Source: Apteryx mantelli
Lineage: Eukaryota; Chordata; Aves; Apterygiformes; Apterygidae
Length of the DNA: 64,000 bases
Direction: 5' to 3'
NCBI RefSeq assembly: GCF_036417845.1
Contig: NC_089980.1
Location: 112,803,169 to 112,867,168, forward strand
Position numbers and translations under genes: made by a program. Each line of letters begins with the position of its first letter. The stretch's first letter is position 1. Below, piece after piece: positions 47,401 through 57,420 of this stretch. The notes beneath the pieces are model-generated. The model was given only the letters and a program-made list of their open reading frames with translations. It ran no database searches and was not told the origin of the DNA.

Positions 47401-47480
47401 GCACATGTATGAAAATTTGTAAAAGTTATGGGTCTCTAAAATATTTAGACCCCAAAATATGATTGCCAAAAGAATATTCC
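38460..47480. other. Intergenic stretch between the divergent genes
   Basis: No coding exon recognised. GC is mildly raised at 39000-39150 and again at 46340-46830, the latter with a CAGCTG E-box at 46590-46595. A 16-base perfect palindrome (GATTGATCGATCAATC) lies at 42222-42237. The stretch should hold the KLHL31 promoter and its noncoding first exon, which cannot be placed with certainty from sequence alone. Confidence 0.5.
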
Positions 47481-47485
47481 CTAGC

Positions 47486-47530
47486 CAGCTGTAAAGTTGT
47501 GGCTCTAAGTATAAAAAGCTATAAATATGT
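47486..47530 (+). promoter_or_regulatory. KLHL31: Candidate TATA-type muscle promoter for KLHL31
   Basis: In 45 bases there is an E-box CAGCTG (47486-47491), a TATA-like TATAAAAAG (47510-47518), and an overlapping A/T-rich CTATAAATAT (47519-47528) close to the MEF2 consensus YTA(A/T)4TAR, missing only the final purine. It lies 1.8 kb upstream of the KLHL31 start codon on the same strand. KLHL31 is known as a striated-muscle gene, so an E-box plus MEF2-like plus TATA cluster is what one would look for. The link is inference; AT-rich DNA produces such motifs by chance. Confidence 0.3.
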
Positions 47531-48282
47531 GGCTAACAGAAAAACACATCCAAAAGTTTTGTTTTGTTTTTATTCTCAGTGAACAAATGCACATTACACT
47601 TGCAATAGCATAGTTTTATTGCAAAAAATTGTGCTAACCAACAACGTATGCTCAGAAGAGTAGATACACCTTCAGCTGAACCTATCTTAAAATGGCAAGC
47701 TGTTGGGCCGTTGCTATTCCTGGAGGTGACTCTGATAGATCTCAACAGATGCAGCTCCTGGAATGCAGCCACCGCGGGGGGGACAGGCAGCAGCTGACCA
47801 CCGCGCTGGCACAGCCACGTTCAGGATCGCAGCTCGCGCCAGCATGCAGTGACACTGACGCTTGCAGCACACATGGCCTTCCCCCTCTCCTGCTCTGCTC
47901 ATAATCATCATCCCTCAGGGGAAAAAAAATCCTAGTACTCACAGGCAGCAACCATTCCTTTCTATAATTATAACATTGTTTTGTTATATGCTATACGCTT
48001 AAAGAAAAAATGATGTGATGAGGTTGTAGATTGAAATATTAATGGAGATTTATTTCTTAATTTGAACTACTAAATAATCCAGTTTTTTGTTTTGTCATTA
48101 AATAATATTTCTCCATGTTCGATCTTTTATGAACACAGGGATCACAAAGAAAATTAGCTGCTGTAATTGTTTTAAAATAAAGGATATACTGAAGATTAGT
48201 GCTATATCCGAACAATGCTGCTCTCAGCAATTCTGCTTTTAACTGTAGTTTCCAGGATCGGTGCTTTCCTTCTGGTATATTT

Positions 48283-48306
48283 ACATATATATATATATTT
48301 TTTTTT
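48283..48306. repeat. (TA)n/poly(T) simple sequence
   Basis: catatatatatatat followed by a T run, upstream of KLHL31. Confidence 0.8.
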
Positions 48307-49307
48307 ACATAGCTCCTTTGAGGATTACTTAAGGGCCAACTAACAGTGCATTTGACAAAAGCTTGGCTCTTCATTTCAGCAAGGGTTGGAACTTGCCTAG
48401 AGCTGATATGTATAATTCAAGCATCCATTCTAACAAAACTGTATGGAAATAATTATTTCCTTCACACATAAAGAATGTGTTTAAAATAACACGTTCTGCT
48501 AGAGTTTGCACAAAAGCTTTTTCAAGGAAAAGTTAGACATCCCCTCTCTCTCTTAAATCTCCTCAAAATCCTAAAAGTAAGATTATAATAATTTCAAATT
48601 ATTGATATGGAAAAGCAAGCAAAGTGTGCTATGAATAGAAGGTATTTGTGAATCTGACATGGGAAATAGAATATTTTAAGTCTAATAAATCTAAAGTTAC
48701 AAACCTGGAAGCAATTTTGATCAGATCCTAAATCTAAAATCAACATAACATCATACCTAAAATTCACTTTCTCCTTTATGTTTTATACTGCTAATTTTTA
48801 AAAGACTTTCTCCCACTATTAATATTTCCTGGTCAAATTTTGAAAATTTTGAATTAACTTACCTGTAAATCCGTACTCGCCCTGGAGTAAGGATGAACAG
48901 GGTAGGGGCCCATATCTTTCTGATACTTCAGAGTAATGAATTCAGATCTAGATCCTGAATGACTTTAAAATATTTTTACAAAATTTTGCATTCTGACAAT
49001 CTCATTTAATGTTTAGAAAGGGAAGTTAACTCTTTGAATGTCTTGAGAACAGGGGAGCATGATTTTTATAATCTTATTTTTTTTTAAAAAAGGAATTACT
49101 TTTAGGTGTATTATTCATAATTGGGTATCCATTGTAATTAATAAACAGCAACACTCCAGTCTAAGCCAATATAACTGTTCTTAGGAAGATACATTATATC
49201 ATGTGTTTTGTTCTTATATGTTGACAAAGTTTAGATTTGTTGCATAATCAGTCAGATATTACATTTTGCTACTGCAATGTAGTTCTAAACTTTTTCATTG
49301 TATTTTT

Positions 49308-49309
49308 AG
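49308..49309 (+). other. KLHL31: Likely 3' splice site for the first coding exon of KLHL31
   Basis: The AG of tatttttag|c follows a pyrimidine-rich tract and lies 32 bases before the ATG. A second AG (49338-49339, cattgcag|tc) is 2 bases before the ATG and is an alternative. Either implies a separate noncoding 5' exon upstream. Confidence 0.45.
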
Positions 49310-49341
49310 CAAGCTCTTGGCTGTAATAGTTCATTGCAGTC

Positions 49342-50513
49342 ATGGCACCTAAGAAGAAGAATGTGAAAAAGAACAAAGCAGATATCAATGAAATGACTAT
49401 CATTGTGGAGGATGGCCCCCTAAGTAAACTAAATGGCTTGAATGGACTCTTAGAGGGAGGAAATGGTTTCAGCTGCATCTCATCTGAAGTTTCCGACTCA
49501 TCATATAGCCCAAATCTCTTGGAAGGTCTAAGCAGAATGAGACAAGAAAATTTTCTTTGTGACTTGACTATCAGTACCAAAACCAAATCTTTCAGTGTTC
49601 ACAAGGTAGTGATGGCTTCAAGCAGTGACTACTTTCACAGCATCTTAAAAAAAGATCCAAGCACACACAGAGTAGACCTCAATGATGTATCCCCATTGGG
49701 TCTAGCTACTGTTATCACCTATGCTTATACCGGAAAACTTACTCTCTCACTTTATACAATAGGTAGTATTATTTCCACAGCAATCTATCTTCAAATTCAC
49801 ACTCTTGTAAAGATGTGCTGTGATTTTCTAATCCAAGAAATCAGTGTTGAGAATTGTATGTACATTGCCAATATTGCAGAAACATATGGACTAAAAACAA
49901 CCAAAGAAGCAGCACACAAATTTATTAGAGACAACTTCATTGAATTTTCAGAAACAGATCAGTTCTTAAAACTTACTTTTGATCAGATTAATGAACTTCT
50001 TGCAGATGATGACTTGCAGTTGCCATCTGAAATTGTTGCATTCCAGATTGCAATAAAATGGCTAGAATTTGACCAAAAAAGAGTAAAGTTTGCTGCAGAT
50101 CTTTTAGGTAACATCCGCTTTGGTACCATCTCAGCTCAAGACCTCGTCAATTATGTTCAAACTGTACCGAGAATGATGCAAGATGCAGACTGCCATAAAC
50201 TTCTAGTGGATGCCATGAATTATCATTTGCTTCCCTATCATCAGAATACATTGCAATCCAGAAGAACAAGGATTCGGGGAGGTTTCAGAGTATTAGTTAC
50301 TGTTGGGGGACGCCCTGCACTAACAGAAAAGTCTCTTAGCAGAGACATCTTATACAGAGATCCTGAAAATGGATGGAAGAAGCTTAGTGAAATGCCTGCT
50401 AAAAGTTTTAATCAGTGTGTGACAGTGATGGATGGATTTCTGTATGTGGCCGGTGGGGAAGATCAGAACGATGCCAGGAACCAAGCCAAGCATGCAGTCA
50501 GCAATTTCTGCAG
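49342..50513 (+). CDS. KLHL31: KLHL31 coding exon A (BTB, BACK, first Kelch repeat)
   Basis: Encodes residues 1-390 plus two bases of Arg391. It ends TGCAG|GTAACC. It carries the whole BTB and BACK domains, the RRTRIRGG linker, and the start of the Kelch propeller ([38 protein letters not shown]). Confidence 0.97.
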
Positions 50514-53160
50514 GTAACCAATTATTTATAAGGGATGGAGAGATTGATTCCCCACAGTGCAGGGAGATAGACCAAGCTGGATTGTGAAGTGCAGCATGAA
50601 CAGTCCAAGCATATAGAAGGGGGACAGAGTAGGGGGAGGTATGGATGCTATTCTGTATTAAAGTTTGAATGAGCAGTAATATACAACTAAAGTCATGCAA
50701 AAACTCCGCCATGGTTACAAATGCACAATGAGAAGTGAGGAAGATAGATTGAGAAAATTTACACCAAGTGGAGGAAATAAATAACACCTGTTCAAATATT
50801 AAAATTATGGGAGGCTCTAAGGTAGCATTAAAATGCACAAAATCAAACAAGGTGAGACTTTCTGAATTTCAGGAGCTGCTGATGCATCACAGAAAATTCT
50901 GAAAAATAGTCCTTAGGTGTTATAATCTTGCCTTTCTTCTGCACCATCCACCATACTTTCACCAGCTCTTGTGCTGCATTTCATTTCCTGTAGGTTTTTT
51001 ATTTCTCAAGAGTAGGAAACAATGTCATGGTTTCCTGAAGGCTGTTTTTTTTTGTCTTCTGCAATGGCTCCAAATAATCCCTAGTTCCTGTAATATTGCA
51101 GTTCCCATCTACTGTCATCCAAGAACTTCACTGGTGATAGCAAGGCTAGAAGAGGGTCAGTCAAGGTACTACTTACTGTATGTTAGGCTATGGGAAACTT
51201 CTACTAGTTTTTAAATAGTTTTGCCTGAAAGCTGGTGGCACACAATAGCTTGAAGAAAAGGCTGGAGGTGAGAAAACTCAGCTTTTTATCTATTAACAGA
51301 CAATGAAAAGGCAATGCCAATGTGCAGCTATAGTCCTACCAATGTTTCCTCTTCTGCTCCCAGAAGAAACATTCAGATAACCTCTCCTGAAGAGATCAAT
51401 GAACTTATGAAGTTGATGAATAAGGAATGTTCTCTAGATCATTTTTATTGTGTAATCTAATTTGTCAGAAGAATACATCATGCAAATGAGATTACTTTGC
51501 TGCTCTCCAAACCTTCTGCCTTAAGGCTATGCCTCGCCTTCTCATAAGGCTTCTCAAAAAGCTCATAAGGTGTTCAGTCCATGCCTTGGTTGTGTGAATG
51601 ATGAAGGGATGTTTATGGTCAGGCAAGTGTTTGTCTGCATGGGTTCTGCTCTCTATTCTGCCATTAACCTTGGGCAAGTCAGCTTTCAGAGCTGACAGAT
51701 AACAATACTGTATGTAAGCTAACATGGTCTTTTTCTCATATGATTCTCTAGTCCCCTCACCATGCAATAGAAGAAATTTATGGGCCTAATTATGTACCTC
51801 ACTCACAATCTTATCCTAAGGAATCATAATTTTCTATTTGCTACCTTAAAGTTGCTCATTTGAATGTCATGGGCAGAGAATGTTATTTCAGACAGATATG
51901 ATATTAGGAAATAAAGATGTTGTTTCCACATAAATCCAATTTGATATGAATGACAGGGAAAGAAAAACACCTAACATTTAAAAAGTATGCAAGTATAAAT
52001 CACCACCTAACAGTTTTTAAAACTCTTTGAATAAATTTTGACATCTTTGTTTTTGTAGGCCTTTTGTAGGCATAAATTGTAAAAAAGTTTATAATTTTTC
52101 ATTGAGTGTTAAAAGAATCACTTCCCATTCTGTGGAGGTTCCTGTACAAAACCAAATTACAGGAATAAGTCAGATTTGCCTTATTGAAATAATATTGGTT
52201 TGGAATGATATAAACACATTTTTTAAAAATCAAAAACTATATTATTCAGAAATTTAAACAGGAATACCAGTTTAATTCCATGCAGTTCTAAAGGGCTAGA
52301 TAAATAACTAAAATAAAATAGTGATTTGGAAATTTCACAGCTGCAGCAACAGGGGAACAGATGTAGGATTGTAGAATTTACCATAGCAATATTTGAGACA
52401 GTTACCCTCTTTTTTTAATGCTTTCAGATATGATCCTCGTTTCAACACATGGATTCACCTGGCAAATATGAATCAGAAGCGTACCCACTTTAGCCTGAAT
52501 GTATTCAATGGCCTCCTTTTTGCAGTGGGTGGTCGCAACTCCGAGGGGTGTCTCTCCTCAGTTGAATGCTATGTACCTGCAACTAATCAGTGGCAAATGA
52601 AGGCACCTCTGGAGGTGCCAAGGTGCTGCCATGCTAGTGCAGTGGTAGATGGTAGGATCCTGGTCACAGGAGGTTACATAAATAATGCTTATTCTCGTTC
52701 AGTGTGTATGTATGACCCCTCTAATGATAACTGGCAGGATAAGTCCAGCCTTAGCACTCCAAGGGGATGGCACTGTGCTATATCCCTTTTGGAGAGGGTC
52801 TATGTCATGGGTGGCTCGCAACTGGGAGGGCGAGGGGAAAGGGTGGATGTTCTCCCCGTGGAGTGCTACAGTCCTTACACAGGGCAATGGAGTTACGTTG
52901 CACCCCTCCAAACTGGAGTTAGTACAGCAGGGGCCTCAACACTTAATGGGAAAATTTACTTAGTGGGAGGCTGGAATGAAATAGAGAAGAAATATAAGAA
53001 GTGCATTCAGTGCTATAACCCAGATCTCAATGAATGGGCAGAGGAAGATGAGCTGCCTGAAGCCACTGTGGGAGTATCTTGTTGTACAATATCCATGCCC
53101 AACAACAAAACAAGGGAGTCCAGGGCTAGCTCGGTCTCTTCTGTGCCAGTCAGTATTTAA
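49342..53160 (+). CDS. KLHL31: Kelch-like protein 31 (KLHL31), 634 aa, two coding exons
   Basis: A BTB-BACK-Kelch substrate adaptor for Cullin-3 ubiquitin ligases, known for roles in skeletal and heart muscle. Joined exons 49342-50513 and 52428-53160; the split AG|A Arg codon restores the frame at [13 protein letters not shown]. The product is 634 residues, the same length as I recall for human KLHL31, with near-identity over long stretches. Domains: a basic N-terminus [15 protein letters not shown] at about 63-165 ([23 protein letters not shown]); BACK at about 170-275 ([30 protein letters not shown]); and Kelch repeats from about 317 to 605 with GG doublets (VGGRP, VAGGED, AVGGRN, VTGGYI, VMGGSQ, LVGGWN). 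The C-terminus is [16 protein letters not shown] has G at -3 and +4. No frame damage was seen. It is divergent from the elongin-A-like gene. Confidence 0.98.
50514..52427 (+). other. KLHL31: KLHL31 intron between the coding exons
   Basis: A 1,914-base GT/AG intron (GTAACC at the 5' end, TGCTTTCAG at the 3' end) with no recognisable coding sequence or repeat. Minus-strand open frames here (for example 50350-50850) are chance frames partly antisense to the exon. Confidence 0.85.
52428..53160 (+). CDS. KLHL31: KLHL31 coding exon B (Kelch repeats) with stop
   Basis: Begins after TTTCAG| with A TAT GAT, completing Arg391, and runs to TAA at 53158-53160. It encodes most of the Kelch propeller, with repeated GG, Y and W positions ([52 protein letters not shown]), and the Ser-rich tail. 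Confidence 0.97.
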
Positions 53161-53387
53161 ATACTGGTCTAACCAGAAATAACGAAAGATTTTTACCTGC
53201 ACAGCAGTATAATTAACCCTTTAAGTAGCATTTTTGTGCTTATATGGAAAAAAAAAAATTGGCATTGCAACAGTTTTAACAATGCAAATTGGCCAGTTTT
53301 CATGATCTTTAATACAGGTGGTGTGAAACAGCATATTAGAGATAAGATGAATTTTATTAGCAGGAACAAAGAGTTATGTAATAGGTG

Positions 53388-53590
53388 TTTCATTCTGTTC
53401 CTGGTTTTGCCACTGACTCACTGTGTTATCTGTGGCATATCATTTAATTTCTTTGTGCCTTTGTTTCCTTACCTGTAAAATAGAGATGAAACTTGCTTCA
53501 GAGGGTTGTTGTGAGGCTTTTTTAATACTGAGTTTTAAATGCTTTCAGAACTCAAAGTGAAAGTCAAATACTACTAATAATAAATCTCAA
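53388..53590 (+). mobile_element. MIR-type SINE fragment directly 3' of KLHL31
   Basis: The order of conserved MIR words is kept: ttttgccactgactcactgt, atctgtggcatatcatttaa, tttctttgtgcctttgtttc, cttacctgtaaaatagagat, gggttgttgtgaggc, then a diverged 3' part. This matches the CORE-SINE/MIR pattern of a tRNA-derived body with ctgtaaaat(g)gg and gttgtgagg. It lies 228 bases after the stop codon, on the same strand, probably inside the KLHL31 3' UTR. The fragment lacks the tRNA-like head. Confidence 0.8.
53579..53584 (+). terminator. KLHL31: Possible KLHL31 polyadenylation signal
   Basis: This is the first AATAAA after the stop codon (ctaataataaatc), 419 bases downstream, at the 3' end of the MIR fragment. 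Other AATAAA motifs follow (for example 54282-54287), so the true 3' end may be further on. Confidence 0.3.
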
Positions 53591-55964
53591 CATACTTTAG
53601 AAATGTGCCATGTCATCATAAAATTGGTCAGTTTTGTTCTTTTTTAGGCATTTTCTATTTTGAGAAAGGCATTTAAAAAAAAGCTTTTGTATATAGCATA
53701 TATATACATTCCCTTTGGGGTAGTGATATTCACAGAAAATTTTTCAAAACATGTTCTCCTTAAGAAGTTAGAAAGAGGCACCTATTGTCTGCAATGAAAC
53801 CCTTTAATTCTTATACCTAATGCTATGACATGGCTTTCAAGAGCTAAATCCACAAAATATATTAGCTCCTCTAACCATTATGGGCCAGCCCCAAGGACCT
53901 GCCTTCAGTGCCAGGTTGCTCTCCAAACCTCCACGTATACGCCAAGGAGCAGACCACAATCCCATCCTCCTCCACAGTCCAGGGAGACTCTCCTGTCACT
54001 CCAGAGGAGAGGCAAGAAGGCCACTCAGTGTATCTCCTCCTGTTCCTACACTTCCTGTATATGTAGGCATGTACCTTCAGGTTACGTTCTCTCCTCTGAG
54101 AAGGCCCTCACCAACGCAAGGAGCCAGGGGCTGCCACGGCAGGGGGAAAATCTGGAAGCCAAGTGCATGCCAGGAGGCACCAAGGGCTAATGGTGTCCAA
54201 GCGCAGAGAAGATGTGCAGGATAACTTTCCTACTCAGTATTTATTCAGACAAATTTCCAGTGGAGTCAGGAACAAAGGCTGAATAAAGACTGCAGGATCT
54301 GGCTTTAAGAATAGAGTAGTTGGATAGAAAACAGTAACTCGTGGGAAAACTGGGTGAAATAGAAGACACTTTCCTTAAAAATAACAAAGAGATATTTTAA
54401 CACCTTTCTTACCAGATATAGACACAACATGACCCAAACTAAACTTTTCCTGGACAAACCACTATGTACCTCCTTTTGAAGCCTTCATTGCAGCCTTCTT
54501 TATTATCTGAGGAGGGCTTATTCACTTTTTTCCAAAGACTAATGCTGGACCTGTTGAGGTCTGTGAAGTTTTCCCATTGATTAGAGTTGAGCCTTTCCTC
54601 ATCTCAGATTATCTTCTAAGAATTTTTTTCTTAATTTCAGCACATAGTGGGGGAATTAATCATGAAAACTAATCCTATTCCCTTAGCCAAAGGCATATGC
54701 ATCCCATCATGTCCCCTGAGAGTTTGATACCAAATGTTTGCCATCAGTAAAGAATGTCTACACCCTTCTGTCTGGGAAGGAAAGAAACAATAAAAGGAAC
54801 TAAAATTACTTAATACAACCCAAATGGTAGAAATTCACTCTTCTTAACCAATTCATAGAGCCTTCGCATGCAGTTTCTTCACATTATAATTGACACCTTC
54901 AAGCTACAGTGCCAACTAGAAAGCATATGAATAGCAGTGTTTACAAGGCAGCCAAATTTTTATCTCATTTGCAAAAGGGGAACTCTATAGAATTGTCCCT
55001 AAGTGTAGACATTGTTGAAGCAAACGTTTATAGGACTGTCATAATCTAATTGCTCTTTGTTGCAGTTACATATTGAGCATTAGCAATGAGCATGACACAG
55101 TATTAGACCCAAAGTAATTCACTCTGTCATCTGGGATTAAACAGTATGGTACTCAGTCCTGTTTTCCAGTTCTAATTTGGTTAGAGTTCATGTCTGCCTC
55201 CTGACTACACAATTCTAAATCCTGAGTTCTATTTTTGAGTACTGCATGCTATTAGAATATACTGCACCTCAATGACTTTCAGTCAAAATATTGCTGCCAA
55301 AGATTTGGCTAATGTAATGTGTATAGGGTTACCCTTTCTTCTCTTTAATTCAAATGAATAATAATTCAAATTTATAGTCACAGAACAAAACATAAAATTG
55401 TATAACAGAGAAAGATTGTTTTTTTTTAAATATGAAAATGCTGTTCTTGCCTGTTTCAGTGAGGGAAAGCATTCTCTTTGATGAGAGCACAATTTCTCTT
55501 TTCCCAAAGTCATGACCAAATATTCCATAAGAAAGTATTTAAGAAGGCCTTTGAAAAATACATCTGTTCCAATAATTTTTTAAAAATTGTAATACCATTA
55601 AATATAGTTTCTTATCCACCCAGGCCAATGATGTCACACATACACATATCCAATTATATCTGAATATGTACAGCAGATAGTTATTTAGTGTTTCTAAGGC
55701 ACCCATTAGGAAGTGAATAAACAATCATTTTGGCCTCAGATAAATATGGGATGAAATTGTGTCACATGCAAGTGCCTCTTTTTCCCTTTAGGAATTCAGT
55801 GCTAAAATGATATGAGTAGTCAGATGTTGTTGCAAGCTTTCCTCTTTTGTGAGCCAACACTTCCTGTATGTTAATAATGTTCTTCTGTTTCCCAGTAGCT
55901 ATTTGTGAATTATGGGCTAATTGCAATGAAATACTGTCTACTACTTAAAGGGTTAAAAACTTTG

Positions 55965-56050
55965 GGGGCCAAATCCTATCCATCTTACCAAAAAGTCCCA
56001 TTGACTTCACTGGGATGGTTGAATACAATGTACAGGATTTCACACTCTTG
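55965..56050. repeat. Probable ancient amniote repeat fragment
   Basis: Text of the type ccaaatcctatcc, then aaaagtcccattgacttcac and ggatttcac, resembles the old repeats common in reptile and bird genomes, whose hallmark is 'cccattgacttcaatggg' near 'aaatcctg' and 'aggatttcac'. The family is not assigned. Confidence 0.45.
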
Positions 56051-57354
56051 GTCAAATTCTGGCAGAACAATACGTATAGATGCCTGCCAAAACTGCCCAT
56101 ACCCAGAAGCAAGACCACTGCCTCAGATTCCACTGCCCTTCGCCACGAGAAATTGATAAAAGTGTCCTAGAACAGGAGTCAAGCAACATTGGCCACATAT
56201 TCCTGCCATTGCACGAATTAGGTATGTACTTCAGGCCAAAAATCTTAGGTAGATGAACAAATAGTATTGTTATCAGTATAGCACTCCAGTGTGGCTTTAT
56301 ATTGTTTTCATTATTTTCTTTAAATATCTGTTTAGGGTTCAACTGCACATTGAACCAGGATCTGGCCCTTAATATGTGAAAATATCTGCTGAACTTAATA
56401 TTATTTTGATCATACCAATTTACTGCCCTAGTTGTGACATTTTTATGTACAATGTTGTTTCATTAGAACTGTGAAAAATGGTTTGTATGTTATGTGTTAT
56501 GGAACAGTTTGCTATCTTTGTTCAGCACAGTATTTTCAATCCCCAAATATTTAATAGGAACAGCTCAGTTGAAACATTATATATCCCCAAAATAAATTTT
56601 AAAATGCAGTTTGGGAAGTGCTGTCTATGATAATATTATCAAGTACAGCAGAGAGCTTCCAACTACACAAGATGCAGATTGTTAAAACAACACAGGTATC
56701 TTCTTTAATGCTATACGAACAGTAAAAAAAAAAAAAATGTGCGCAGTTATCTTCAAAGTTCCTTATGTCCATGCATTTTATAGTCCATAACATCTGTGCT
56801 TCAAAGAAATTCAAATCTGAAAATAATTTTTCTTCAGTCTGGGAGTGAAACAGTTTGGTAATACTTTGTTTTCTTGTTTCATCATGCTTGTATAGGTGCA
56901 TGAGTGTGTTATAAGGTCATGAGAGAGGAACTTACTGTTGGAAAGTTATGATGTAAGGAAGATTTTGTGCTTAGTCCTTATCTAGATGAGCTCTCATCAT
57001 TTAATCTCTTCCTGGAGTGAACTCAAGATCATCTGTGGTTTAGACTTAAGTGCCAAGTTGTAACTAGTCAAAGAGGGAAGTAGACTATTTTAGCATCAAC
57101 CAAAGCTATGAAATGCTAAAAAGTGTACCATGTTGAGATTTTGAAATGGCAGTTCATGCAGGGAAAAGTACATGATGAATGAAATGACTGACTAAGACCA
57201 TCATTTATATAATCTTCAAACCGCTTAGTTGATCCTGCAGTTCTAACTCCTTCAAAATCTGTGCTGGGTTTAGAGGGAGCTTTGCCCTAGTAACAGCTGG
57301 GTTTGGGAATTCTAGGCGCAGGCCCTACCATCACATAAATAATTGTATGAGCAT

Positions 57355-57420
57355 GAATACCTTCTTGAATTCAGTGGGACTTCTTTTATATACAGTTATG
57401 TGTTTATATTTGGAGAATCA
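57355..57420. repeat. Probable ancient amniote repeat fragment
   Basis: The segment gaattcagtgggacttctt, flanked by atgagcatgaata and gttatgtgtttatatttgg, resembles the old reptile/bird palindromic repeat 'catgtgagtagtcccattgacttcaatgggactactcatgtg'. It is degenerate. Confidence 0.4.

Noticed and set aside
50350-50850. Minus-strand 166-codon open frame over the end of KLHL31 exon A
   Set aside because: It is antisense to a highly conserved coding exon and runs into the intron; no similarity recognised.
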